From: Paenibacillus sp. Soil750
GTDB lineage: Bacteria; Bacillota; Bacilli; Paenibacillales; NBRC-103111
Direction: 5' to 3'
Length of the DNA: 64,000 bases
Assembly: GCF_001428045.1 (NCBI RefSeq)
Contig: NZ_LMSD01000011.1
Location: forward strand, 3,776-67,775
A program made the translations under genes and the position numbers. Of the stretch, positions 18,150 through 26,274 are shown one piece after another. Under the pieces are notes generated by a model. It did no database searches. It was not told the DNA's origin and saw only the letters and a list, made by a program, of their open reading frames with translations. Numbering within the stretch: position 1 is the stretch's first letter; every line of letters starts with the position of its first letter.

Positions 18150-19049
18150 ATGGTTATGGTCAATACCCAGCTGTTAATGCTGCAATATGCTTCGCGTTTG
18201 CTCTTATTTATACTTTTTATGATCCTGATTTACCAGGGGTTAAGATACTTGCCAGCACGTAAGAGAAGATGGCGATCTTTACAGGTAAAGAGCACGCTAA
18301 AAGAGGCCGAAATTCCCCAAATGTTGTACAAAATGCTGGGCATGAGCACAAAAGCGGTGGAGGCGAAGCGCCAATTATTGTTGGGATGCGGGATTTGGCT
18401 GAATGCGAACCTGTATGAGGGAACGAGAAGATTGCTTTTAGCAGTGACATTTCTAGTAGGCGGGATGGGATATGCGGCTTTCGAGCATCCTTGGATTGCT
18501 TTGCATATGCAGCCTGCGTACGTGTTAGTTGGATCGGCAGTCGTGTCGATTTTTCTTATATGGGATGGCAAAGTGCTTGCACAGCTCAAAGAAAAGCGTT
18601 CCCAGCGCATCGTTCGGGATATTTATGCAATCAGTCGACAGCTCTTGTACTATAATGATTCGAAATTAAACTTGCATGACAAATTATCACTATGTGTCGG
18701 TCAGACGACATCGACTCGAGTTCATGTTCAGCTGCTGCTCAATGAATGGTATCAAGGGGCTGAGGAGGCAATTTCCCATTTTAAAAAGAGACTAGGAACG
18801 GAGGAAGCTCATAGCTTTGGAGAAACGCTGAATGCACTCAGATTGAATGAACATGGGGGCTATTACGAGCTGATCAAGCAGCGCATTCAGGATTATAAAG
18901 AGAAGATGGAATTGATTCGCGACAGCAAAAAGGAAACGGTATCGTATGTGCTTTTTGTACTTGCGGGTCTGCCGATATTGAATACTTTCCGAGTGTTTAT
19001 GTACCCTTGGATCGCCGAAGGGCAACGATTATTTGATGCAATTAACTAA
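18150..19049 (+). CDS. TadC-like membrane platform protein
   Basis: Second platform protein, about 299 residues, with helices near residues 10-30, 90-110, 125-145 and 275-295 around a cytoplasmic helical domain. ATG 18150 is chosen because GAGGAGGTG ends 6 bases before it; GTG 18141 lies inside that ribosome site. It follows tadB by 13 bases and precedes the two small peptide genes. Confidence 0.78.
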   Translation: MVMVNTQLLMLQYASRLLLFILFMILIYQGLRYLPARKRRWRSLQVKSTLKEAEIPQMLYKMLGMSTKAVEAKRQLLLGCGIWLNANLYEGTRRLLLAVTFLVGGMGYAAFEHPWIALHMQPAYVLVGSAVVSIFLIWDGKVLAQLKEKRSQRIVRDIYAISRQLLYYNDSKLNLHDKLSLCVGQTTSTRVHVQLLLNEWYQGAEEAISHFKKRLGTEEAHSFGETLNALRLNEHGGYYELIKQRIQDYKEKMELIRDSKKETVSYVLFVLAGLPILNTFRVFMYPWIAEGQRLFDAIN

Positions 19050-19071
19050 CATGCGATGGGAGAGTAAGTAG

Positions 19072-19221
19072 ATGAGAAATATTTTGGTAACGGTGATGAT
19101 GCTGATTGTGGTGGCTTTATTGTTTACAACGATTATCAATGATGGATCAACAGGTATGAGACGAAATATCGGGACCCATGGGACGACCGCAAATACGAAT
19201 ATTACGGCACTTCAACCTTAG
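19072..19221 (+). CDS. Small membrane peptide of the Tad-like locus, copy 1
   Basis: A 49-residue open frame with a ribosome site (GGGAGA) before ATG 19072. It has a short cationic start (MRN), one hydrophobic helix (ILVTVMMLIVVALLF) and a Gly/Thr/Asn-rich tail. It aligns over most of its length with the next small gene (both begin MR-ILVTV and contain GSTG followed by Arg), so the two are tandem paralogs. Its size and position match Flp-type major pilins, but the Flp prepilin cleavage motif with Glu-Tyr is absent. Its role as pilin or assembly peptide is inferred. Confidence 0.65.
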   Translation: MRNILVTVMMLIVVALLFTTIINDGSTGMRRNIGTHGTTANTNITALQP

Positions 19222-19237
19222 AAAAGGCAGGCGGTGT

Positions 19238-19384
19238 ATGAGATCCATTCTTGTTACAGTGCTTTTGATGATTGTTGTAATCGGCATTTATATGGATGTT
19301 GTTGGGGGAAGCACGGGAACTCGCAAGCAGATTAGCAACAGCGGGGCTAGAATTAGCGGATCTATAGAGCGGATTAATCCATGA
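19238..19384 (+). CDS. Small membrane peptide of the Tad-like locus, copy 2
   Basis: A 48-residue paralog of the preceding peptide: MRSILVTVLLMIVVIGIYM is the helix, followed by a GGSTGTRKQISNSG tail. A purine-rich GAAAAGGCAGG stretch precedes ATG 19238. Its TGA overlaps the ATG of the next gene (ATGA), so it is translated as part of the operon. No prepilin peptidase motif is seen. The pair may form the filament or anchor the pseudopilins that follow. Confidence 0.68.
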   Translation: MRSILVTVLLMIVVIGIYMDVVGGSTGTRKQISNSGARISGSIERINP

Positions 19385-19806
19385 AGCAGATTTTGGTGTT
19401 TATACTATTTGCGACTTTGCTCTGTTGGTTCATGTTCGCACCGGTGTACAAGCATATCATTATTGTTCGACAGGCTGTGCTGCAAAAGGAAGTCGATTAT
19501 TTGCTCGAGGTCGGGGCAAACGGCAGCCACGGGTATATCAATGCAGCGATGATTGCCGAGTCCAGGGAGCGTATGGCGGAAAGAGGTTTCTTGGTTGATG
19601 AGCTTGCCTATACGGTGGCTACCAACTCAGGTGTTGGTGGCATGGATGCAAATGCGCCGGTCTGGCGAGGAACGGGCTTGCGCTTAACGATTACGTATCC
19701 GTATCAGCGGCTTTTTGTCATTGATCAGCTGGTCGGCATTTCGGTGCCGCTGGCTTCCGATCGTATGGGTGCGACGGGCATGAAGATGAGTGAATATGTG
19801 CCATGA
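19381..19806 (+). CDS. Pseudopilin-like (TadE/TadF-type) protein
   Basis: A 141-residue protein with an N-terminal membrane helix (MKQILVFILFATLLCWFMFA) and an extracytoplasmic domain of about 115 residues. This is the topology of TadE/TadF minor pseudopilins, though no signature can be claimed from reading alone. It overlaps the previous stop codon and is followed 16 bases later by another protein of the same form. It is inferred to be a structural or priming component of the Tad-like apparatus. Confidence 0.6.
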   Translation: MKQILVFILFATLLCWFMFAPVYKHIIIVRQAVLQKEVDYLLEVGANGSHGYINAAMIAESRERMAERGFLVDELAYTVATNSGVGGMDANAPVWRGTGLRLTITYPYQRLFVIDQLVGISVPLASDRMGATGMKMSEYVP

Positions 19807-19822
19807 GAGTTGAGGGAATGGC

Positions 19823-20305
19823 GTGTATAAGCTGCTATTAATGGTGTTAATGAGCGTGGTTTTTATGTCGCTCTATGGGCTTCAAACGGATGAAGAGTTG
19901 GCTATGCATACCGTATTTCAGGGGAAACATGGGCTGAACAATGCTGTGCATGCTGCTGCTCAACAAAGTGATGCAGCAAAGCTTGCACAAGGGATTCATT
20001 CGATTGATGAAACGAGAGCAAGAGAGGCTGCAATGGCATATTTGCAGGCCAATTTACGATTAAATGCGGATAACGAGCCCCTGCCGGATACGTTTTTGCA
20101 GAGCACGGTGGCGGTTGACTTATTTAAGGTTGTTAATGAGGGGGAAATATTTCCCTACACGTATCGAGATGATGCGCAGGACTACACTGTCACCCTGGAA
20201 CGCCCTGGGGTGATTATGTTTATACGGTTGGCTTTTCCGCGGACGTATACGGTTTTGCAGCCGATTACGTGGACGATTAAGGCGTCTGCGGAGATGGTGT
20301 ATTGA
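19823..20305 (+). CDS. Pseudopilin-like protein at the end of the Tad-like operon
   Basis: A 160-residue protein with an N-terminal hydrophobic segment (residues 2-20, YKLLLMVLMSVVFMSLYGLQ) and an exported alpha/beta-looking domain. Residues 35-75 are Ala-rich and helical (AVHAAAQQSDAAKLAQGI). GTG 19823 follows TTGAGGGAATGG. It is the last gene of the run begun at 13696; no prepilin peptidase or secretin gene is present. The function is inferred from position only. Confidence 0.6.
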   Translation: MYKLLLMVLMSVVFMSLYGLQTDEELAMHTVFQGKHGLNNAVHAAAQQSDAAKLAQGIHSIDETRAREAAMAYLQANLRLNADNEPLPDTFLQSTVAVDLFKVVNEGEIFPYTYRDDAQDYTVTLERPGVIMFIRLAFPRTYTVLQPITWTIKASAEMVY

Positions 20306-20778
<473 letters not shown>

Positions 20779-21963
20779 ATGACAATTTTTGAGCAAAGGC
20801 AGCAGTGGCTGCAAGATGAAATGCGTAAGCGAGGGTGGTCAGGCTTCCTGGTCACACACAATGTCGATATATATTACTACTGCGGCTCGATGCAGACGGG
20901 GTATTTGTTCATTCCGACGGAGGGCGAAGCGATCTATCTCGTCCGTCGAAGCTTAGTACGAGCGGAGGAGGAAGCGGCAGCTGCCGTCGAAGCGCTCGGC
21001 TCTTGGAAGACGCTCGGCGAGCGGCTTCGCGCTCGTATTGGCGGTGACGCAGCGGCGGGAGATCCGCTGCGTATAGCGACAGAGCTGGACGTGTTACCCG
21101 TCCAGTTGTACGTGCGCTTGCAGACCGCGCTGCCCGGCGCGGTCTGGGAGGACGGCTCGCTGCTCGTGCGAGAGCAGCGCATGATCAAATCGCCGGACGA
21201 AGTCGCGGCGATTCGGGCGGCAGCGCGCGTCGCGGACGGCGCGCTCGAGGCGGTCATCCCCCACATTCGTGAGGGGATGGCGGAATTTGAGCTGATGGCG
21301 CTCATTGAGCATCAGCTCAGGCTGCGCGGGCACCAAGGGCTGATGCGCATGCGCGCGTACAATTCCGAGTTAATCACCGGAATGGTCGCGTCAGGCTCAT
21401 CGGCAGCGGTGCCCACCTATTTTGACGGGCCGGCCGGGGGCACAGGGCTTCACCCGTCCAGCCCGCAGAGCTCAGGCCGCGCGCAGATTCAGCGCGGCGA
21501 TCCGATTCTCGTCGATATTGGTTGCACCATCGACGGGTACTTGATCGATCAGACGCGCACCCTCGTGATCGGAGATCTAGACCCTGAGCTGCAGCGAGCC
21601 TATGACGTGGCGGAGGAAGTCCTCCGTGCCACGGAAGCCAGGCTGCAGCCTGGCACGATTGCCGAGCATTTGTATCTGCTCGCGCTGGATCAAGTACAGG
21701 AAGCTGGCCTCAGCGCCCACTTCATGGGGTACGGCGCTGACCAAGTGAAATTCCTTGGTCACGGCATCGGGCTCGAAATCGATGAGTTGCCCGTTCTCGC
21801 CAAGGGATTCAAATACCCGCTGGCGCCTGGCATGGTCATCGCGATCGAGCCCAAGTTCACCTTCCCTGGGCGAGGTGTCGTAGGTATTGAAGATACGTAT
21901 CTGATCACCGAAGATGGATACGAGAAACTGACCGTATCCCGTGATGGGATACGAAGTCTATAA
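20779..21963 (+). CDS. M24 family Xaa-Pro peptidase
   Basis: Cytosolic dinuclear-metal aminopeptidase or dipeptidase cleaving X-Pro bonds. It has a creatinase-like N-terminal domain (residues 1-130) and a pita-bread catalytic domain. All five metal ligands are present: Asp246 and Asp257 (VDIGCTIDGYLIDQTRT), His328 (GHGIGLEIDELP), Glu357 (AIEPKF) and Glu371 (GIEDTYLIT). TAGGAG precedes ATG 20779. The stretch from about 20930 to 21760 is much richer in G and C than its neighbours, with GCG/CGC-rich codons, which suggests a different origin or codon history. It is monocistronic, with its own terminator. Confidence 0.9.
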   Translation: MTIFEQRQQWLQDEMRKRGWSGFLVTHNVDIYYYCGSMQTGYLFIPTEGEAIYLVRRSLVRAEEEAAAAVEALGSWKTLGERLRARIGGDAAAGDPLRIATELDVLPVQLYVRLQTALPGAVWEDGSLLVREQRMIKSPDEVAAIRAAARVADGALEAVIPHIREGMAEFELMALIEHQLRLRGHQGLMRMRAYNSELITGMVASGSSAAVPTYFDGPAGGTGLHPSSPQSSGRAQIQRGDPILVDIGCTIDGYLIDQTRTLVIGDLDPELQRAYDVAEEVLRATEARLQPGTIAEHLYLLALDQVQEAGLSAHFMGYGADQVKFLGHGIGLEIDELPVLAKGFKYPLAPGMVIAIEPKFTFPGRGVVGIEDTYLITEDGYEKLTVSRDGIRSL

Positions 21964-21997
21964 CGAAGACTAGCGAGATTTCGCATCGGAATACAGT

Positions 21998-22040
21998 AAA
22001 CCTGCTGTCTTGTTTCTTTGGAAACGGATGGCGGGTTTTT
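21998..22040 (+). terminator. Rho-independent terminator
   Basis: AACCTGCTGTC and GATGGCGGGTT pair as a stem with G-U pairs, followed by five Ts ending at 22040. It ends the M24 peptidase transcript. Confidence 0.75.
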
Positions 22041-22180
22041 GTTATTTTGTGCGAAGCAGGGGGAGAGGGATGAGTTGCATGTCCGTTTACGAGGGCGACT
22101 ATTACCACTATCCCCATCGCTCCGTTCAGCAGGCAGTTTAATTAGTGCAGGCCACAACTATTAATGCGATGAAATAAAAC

Positions 22181-22218
22181 GAAAGACTACCAAGAGGTAA
22201 GCTCTTCGGTAGTCTTTT
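22181..22218. terminator. Bidirectional terminator downstream of clpP
   Basis: AAAGACTACC (22182-22191) pairs with GGTAGTCTTT (22208-22217). The plus strand has a T-run after the stem and the minus strand has a T-rich stretch after it. It serves the minus-strand clpP operon, whose last stop codon is at 22236, and may also stop plus-strand read-through. Confidence 0.8.
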
Positions 22219-22235
22219 TCATTTTGCAGATATCG

Positions 22236-22817
22236 TTAAATTCGCGAAATCACCTTATCAATCAACCCGTACACGCGCGCATCCTCTGCTTCTAGGAAGT
22301 AATCGCGATCCGTATCCCGTTCGATTTTCTCGATCGGTTGTTTGGTCGTTTCGGCAAGGATGCCATTCAGAATGCTGCGTGTGCGAAGAATATGCTGGGT
22401 GCGTATTTGAATATCACTCGCTTGACCCTGTGTGCCTCCCCAAGGTTGGTGAATCATAACTTCAGCATTCGGTAGAGCAAAACGCTTACCCGGAGCACCA
22501 GCTGTCAGCAGAACAGCGCCCATGGAGGCAGCCATACCTACGCAGATCGTGGATACATCAGGTTTGATGAAGTTCATCGTGTCATAAATTGCGAGACCAG
22601 CTGAGGTAGATCCGCCTGGCGAGTTGATGTAGAGCGAAATATCTTTCTCAGGATCCTCTGCGGAAAGGAACAGAAGCTGGGCAATAATCGCGTTCGCCAC
22701 TTGATCATTAACTTCCGTACCGAGGAACACGATGCGGTCTTTCAGCAATCTGGAGTAAATATCATACGAGCGCTCTCCGCGCGCGGTTTGTTCGACTACC
22801 ATTGGTATGAAGCTCAT
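22236..22817 (-). CDS. clpP: ATP-dependent Clp protease proteolytic subunit ClpP
   Basis: Serine protease barrel that degrades proteins unfolded by ClpX/ClpC-type ATPases. The catalytic triad is Ser98 (GMAASMGA), His123 (MIHQPWGG) and Asp172 (RDTDRD). At 193 residues it has the normal size. The start [10 protein letters not shown] is preferred to the ATG nine bases upstream because AAAGGA sits immediately before that one. It lies 80 bases after a small unknown gene and an HTH regulator on the same strand, an unusual setting for a housekeeping clpP, so it may be a second, specialised copy. Confidence 0.95.
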   Translation of the reverse strand: MSFIPMVVEQTARGERSYDIYSRLLKDRIVFLGTEVNDQVANAIIAQLLFLSAEDPEKDISLYINSPGGSTSAGLAIYDTMNFIKPDVSTICVGMAASMGAVLLTAGAPGKRFALPNAEVMIHQPWGGTQGQASDIQIRTQHILRTRSILNGILAETTKQPIEKIERDTDRDYFLEAEDARVYGLIDKVISRI

Positions 22818-22897
22818 TGAAATCATCCTTTCTAAGATGGGAATGGGTTATTTTGTTTAAAAGATTAAGGTTTAGCGTAATTAAATGGTTTAGCGCA

Positions 22898-23221
22898 CTA
22901 AGCGGCTTTGCATTGGATCGTATGGGTATGCACGGTAGTCTTCTGTCCAAATCCAGAGGAAACCATGATGAGTCGAATAGGTTCTTCATTTTGAAATGAT
23001 GGAAACTCGCGAACAGTAACGGTTGCTTCGGAATCTATAGATGCGGCATCTTGTCGGCGATAAGATTCAATCGAAATGACTTTGCTTTTGGAGGAATCGC
23101 TTGTTTTGGCAAGGGGCTGCTCCCAAGCGATGATAGGTGATACGGATGATGGAGCAGTATCCTGCTGTGGCAGATTTGTTTGTTTCTCATGTGCATGCCC
23201 AAGCTCTTGCTCTTGACTCAT
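22898..23221 (-). CDS. Small hypothetical protein between HTH regulator and clpP
   Basis: A 107-residue hydrophilic protein. An excellent ribosome site (GAGGAGG, 8 bases before the start) and a gap of 13 bases from the regulator gene support it as real. The first 60 residues are Gln/Ser/Pro-rich and look disordered. The C-terminal part (VTVREFPSFQNEEPIRLIMVSSGFGQKTTVHTH, in shorter pieces) may fold. No family is recognised. Its position before clpP makes an adaptor or substrate-delivery role possible, but that is speculation. Confidence 0.6.
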   Translation of the reverse strand: MSQEQELGHAHEKQTNLPQQDTAPSSVSPIIAWEQPLAKTSDSSKSKVISIESYRRQDAASIDSEATVTVREFPSFQNEEPIRLIMVSSGFGQKTTVHTHTIQCKAA

Positions 23222-23234
23222 GGTAATTGCCTCC

Positions 23235-23828
23235 TCATTCCTTTGGTTTGGGATAAACGGCTAGTAATACCTGATAAGCGTCTTGTTCGTCACCGCGAAC
23301 ACCTGCGTAGCGTTGTACTAACTGCTGGGCCATTGCTGTGTATTCTTCAATGAATGCATGTCGCTGTTGCTCCGTGCATAGCTGCACTTGAAGCTGTAGC
23401 GTCGCGCTTGGAATCACTTCGCCGACATCCGACTGCTCCATGAGTAGCATAGCATCTCGGCGGATTCGCTCGGAAGTTGTCACGAGATGAGCGAGCGAGC
23501 TCTGATCCTTCAGCTTTTGCAAGGTTTCAGGCTTCATACTGAGAGATTCGGCCAGTACAAAGGTTTTGGCGATCGAACGGTAGAGTACCTCAACCAGATT
23601 GCGCACTTGGCGTGTGCCTACGCGCGTAACTAAGCCGGCCTTCTCCAACGCTTTCAGGTGATAGTTGATGCGTTGAGCCGTCTCGCCTAAGGTGCGGGCC
23701 ACTTCCGCGGCGGATCCCGGTTCTAAGAGCTGAGCGATGATTTCTCCGCGAAGCGGATTTAGCAACACCGTTGCCTGCTCCGGGGACTCGATGTAGTAGC
23801 TGTCTTGGATCTCTTTGTCTTGTGGCAT
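23235..23828 (-). CDS. ArsR-like winged-helix transcriptional regulator
   Basis: DNA-binding protein of about 197 residues. The N-terminal winged helix reads LLNPLRGEIIAQLLEPGSAAEVAR followed by INYHLKALEKAGLV, as in ArsR-type HTH_20 regulators (sequence given here only in part). The C-terminal half is helical and may bind a ligand. ATG 23828 follows GGAGG; an upstream frame to 23870 lacks support. The promoter region holds the repeated motif ATTTGTAC near 23850-23875, a possible operator. It leads the operon with a small protein and clpP. Confidence 0.78.
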   Translation of the reverse strand: MPQDKEIQDSYYIESPEQATVLLNPLRGEIIAQLLEPGSAAEVARTLGETAQRINYHLKALEKAGLVTRVGTRQVRNLVEVLYRSIAKTFVLAESLSMKPETLQKLKDQSSLAHLVTTSERIRRDAMLLMEQSDVGEVIPSATLQLQVQLCTEQQRHAFIEEYTAMAQQLVQRYAGVRGDEQDAYQVLLAVYPKPKE

Positions 23829-23925
23829 GGAGTGGATAGCCTCCGTGTACAAATTATATGTTACGTACAAATATTTTATTACGTGGAGAACGGAATGTCA
23901 ATGGGCGGGGGAGGAGGATATATCG

Positions 23926-23993
23926 TATCGGGTGACAAATAAGCTTTGAAGTAGACAATAAAGTTTTGAAGTAACAAACATAGTTTTGAAGTA
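23926..23993 (+). repeat. Right-type Tn7-like end, copy A (three abutting 20-bp sites)
   Basis: After TATCGGGT (23926-23933) come three abutting 20-base units at 23934-23953, 23954-23973 and 23974-23993. The middle one reads GACAATAAAGTTTTGAAGTA. The known Tn7 right-end TnsB site is GACAATAAAGTCTTAAACT, so the match is close, as is the abutting arrangement. The body of the element would lie to the right. No TnsB gene is present, so the assignment rests on site sequence and geometry. Confidence 0.65.
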
Positions 23994-24020
23994 TAGAAAG
24001 TAACCCATTTGGCGAGATTG

Positions 24021-24051
24021 TATAATACCAAGATGTTTAGGACATTTGTCC
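24021..24051 (+). promoter_or_regulatory. Conserved TATAAT and GGACATTTGTCC motif inside end A
   Basis: TATAAT (24021-24026) is followed 13 bases later by the near-palindrome GGACATTTGTCC (24040-24051). The same pair with the same spacing recurs inside end B. This is where a tns operon promoter would sit in a Tn7-like right end, with TnsB sites just upstream. No good -35 is seen. Confidence 0.45.
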
Positions 24052-24064
24052 TTAGTTAGCAGCT

Positions 24065-24100
24065 GCGTTCACTCCATTGGGTGAACGCTTATTTTATTTT
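24065..24100 (+). terminator. Hairpin following end A
   Basis: GCGTTCAC (24065-24072) pairs with GTGAACGC (24081-24088) around an 8-base loop, followed by a T-rich stretch. A clearly related hairpin follows end C at 49491-49526, so the two ends share more than the 20-base sites. Confidence 0.65.
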
Positions 24101-24129
24101 AGGGGGAAAGAATGATGAATAGAGGTAGT

Positions 24130-24254
24130 TATTGGTTGACAAATAAGTTTTGAAGTAACAAATAAAGTTCTGAAGAACAAAACTAAGTTTTGAAATGTAG
24201 AAAATGACTGTTTGGTGAGATTATATAATACCAAGATCCGTAGGACATTTGTCC
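24130..24254 (+). repeat. Right-type Tn7-like end, copy B
   Basis: Sites at 24138-24157 (GACAAATAAGTTTTGAAGTA), 24158-24176 and 24177-24197 abut each other. TATAAT at 24224-24229 and GGACATTTGTCC at 24243-24254 follow at the same spacing as in copy A. Both copies face right and lie 204 bases apart. One may be the end of an older, deleted element. Confidence 0.6.
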
Positions 24255-24362
24255 ATAGTCAGCACAAGTGAACCAATGATGTTTGATCAAGCGCCGATGT
24301 AAAGAAGGCATTCATCTCTTTAGCCAAAATCAATACGAGATACCGCTGGGAGCTTGGAGAGA

Positions 24363-25268
24363 CTATTCAATCTTTTGGTCATCTTCACCACCATAAAGTC
24401 TAAACGTAGACGGTGACATCCCGGTAATGGCTTTGAAATGCCGACTGAAGTAATGGATAGAGGCATAGCCAAGCTTATTAGCAACAACCTCAACTTTTTC
24501 TTCTTTCAAGAGCAGCTTCTTAGCCAATTGTATTCGTTTATGAATCATGTAAGGCTTCGGAGAAACACCCATGACCTCCTTAAATAACTGGGAAAAGTAG
24601 ATGTGATGATAACCGCAACTCTCGGCTAGTTCTGTTATACTCCACGCATGCTCAGGGCGTTCCACGATCATCTGCAGGGCATTTCTAATCATGCTTCGTT
24701 TAGAGCTACGTGTGGTTGAAACGTCTAACTCACGACGCATGATTTCAGTTAAGACTTGCATCAGAAGTCCTCTTAAAACGAACGAGTAGCCGTGCTCCTC
24801 TTCTTTGTATTCCTGAACAATCTGATGAAGAATTCGTTCACTTTCCATGAATTTGAAATGAACGGGGATGGTGACGCTACCGTAACCCTCAACTTCAACC
24901 GTGTAGCGCAGGGCTGGCTCAGATGGGGGGCTCCCCGTGAAGTTTTTCAGCTTAGGGCCCGGATGAATAGGCTCTGGAGACAGACGATGCCAATCAAAGT
25001 GGAGACTGATAAACGTGACTGATTTATCGGGATGGACGGATAGCTTATGCAGCGTATCAGATCCCAAATAAGCACATTCACCCGGAAGAATGGCGTATGT
25101 ATCGGAGCCGATCAACAAATCCATGCGACCTGAAACCACATAAACAAGCTGATAATCAGGAATTGTTCGAGGGCCGTAAACAGTACCTACCGTAACGTTC
25201 TGTATATTGGCATAGTTCACAGCAGGAAGTAATAAGCCCATCGGCCCTAGCGAGCGAGAATGCTCCAT
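24363..25268 (-). CDS. AraC family transcriptional regulator
   Basis: Sugar-responsive regulator of about 301 residues. It has an N-terminal cupin-like sensor domain (residues 20-110, with GSDTYAILPGECAYL) and a C-terminal double helix-turn-helix ending KLGYASIHYFSRHFKAITG. ATG 25268 follows GGGAG; a TTG at 25301 in frame lacks a ribosome site. It is divergent from the PhyH gene at 25448, which it may control. It is the first gene inside the repeat-bounded island. Confidence 0.9.
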   Translation of the reverse strand: MEHSRSLGPMGLLLPAVNYANIQNVTVGTVYGPRTIPDYQLVYVVSGRMDLLIGSDTYAILPGECAYLGSDTLHKLSVHPDKSVTFISLHFDWHRLSPEPIHPGPKLKNFTGSPPSEPALRYTVEVEGYGSVTIPVHFKFMESERILHQIVQEYKEEEHGYSFVLRGLLMQVLTEIMRRELDVSTTRSSKRSMIRNALQMIVERPEHAWSITELAESCGYHHIYFSQLFKEVMGVSPKPYMIHKRIQLAKKLLLKEEKVEVVANKLGYASIHYFSRHFKAITGMSPSTFRLYGGEDDQKIE

Positions 25269-25447
25269 TAGATGTTCTCCCTTATCGATCTTTATTCTCA
25301 ACTAGTTCGCTGCTTGTGCTTAAAAACCTTTGGAAAGTACAACTGATTCTAACCTTTCCTGCAACGACTTGCGAGCGCTGCGCTGTTACACTTGATCTTG
25401 TAAGCGGCAACAGTGGCTATCAACAAATCGTGGATGGGGGATTAAGC

Positions 25448-26260
25448 ATGCTGACTGTGGAACAAGTGGAGGCGTTTGAGCGTGATGGTTTTGTTAAAGG
25501 TGAGGTTGTGCTGAATGACGAGGAGGTTGAGCTTCTGCGTCGTGAGCTGGATCTAGTACTGGAAGGAAAAACGGTTAAGAAACCGGTTTTGAATCGTAAT
25601 TTAGTAGATAAAAGCGAATATGGGATGAGTATGGAAGCCAATGAGACCATCGTTCAGGTTGTTAACATTTGGATGGCCAGTGATCTATATATGCAGCATG
25701 CAGCTAATCGCACGTTGTGCGAAGATGTTGCCCAACTCGCAGGTACTGACACATTGCGAATTTGGCATGATCAAATTCAATACAAGCCGCCTGTCACAGG
25801 TGGGCCTACGAAGTGGCACCAGGATCATCCCCTATGGCCGATCATTAAACCTTCAGAGCTGATCAGCGCTTGGGTGGCGTTGGACGATGCGGTTGTTGAG
25901 AACGGATGCATGTGGATGGTACCTGGTAGTCATACATGGGGAGATCATCAAAGGCACTTGCTTCATGGCCCAGACCATATGCCGCAGCATAAGTGTCCTG
26001 AGTTGCTGCCCGCAGGTGTGGAAATCAAGCCAGTGCCGTTCGAGATCAAGAAAGGTCAGGTCGGTTACCATCACTGTATGACCTGGCACGGCTCTCTGCC
26101 TAACCACTCACAGACGAAGCGGCGCGCGATTGCGGTTCATTATATGCCGGGGAACATTCGTTATGAGCCCGTCGGCAATCACCCCATGAGTAAACATATC
26201 CTTGTACAACCAGGTGAACTTTTGACCGGAGCAGATTTTCCTGTTGTTTATACAAAATAA
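25448..26260 (+). CDS. Phytanoyl-CoA dioxygenase (PhyH) family oxygenase
   Basis: Predicted Fe(II)/2-oxoglutarate-dependent oxygenase, 270 residues. The metal triad is visible: His124 and Asp126 in KWHQDHPLW, and the distal His in the MTWHGSLPNHS segment, followed by the RRAIAVHYMPG 2-oxoglutarate-side Arg. ATG 25448 is preferred because GGGGG lies before it; the frame is open upstream to 25316 without a ribosome site. It is followed 14 bases later by an NHL propeller gene. A fragment of this gene recurs at 40369-40427. The substrate is unknown. Confidence 0.85.
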   Translation: MLTVEQVEAFERDGFVKGEVVLNDEEVELLRRELDLVLEGKTVKKPVLNRNLVDKSEYGMSMEANETIVQVVNIWMASDLYMQHAANRTLCEDVAQLAGTDTLRIWHDQIQYKPPVTGGPTKWHQDHPLWPIIKPSELISAWVALDDAVVENGCMWMVPGSHTWGDHQRHLLHGPDHMPQHKCPELLPAGVEIKPVPFEIKKGQVGYHHCMTWHGSLPNHSQTKRRAIAVHYMPGNIRYEPVGNHPMSKHILVQPGELLTGADFPVVYTK

Positions 26261-26274
26261 AGGAGTGACTCCAT

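Noticed and set aside
18217..18610. Minus-strand frames opposite the tadC-like gene
   Set aside because: They mirror the codon pattern of the plus-strand gene and have no ribosome sites.
23926..24197. CRISPR array
   Set aside because: The 20-base units abut without spacers and vary in sequence, so they are protein-binding sites or transposon-end repeats, not a CRISPR array.
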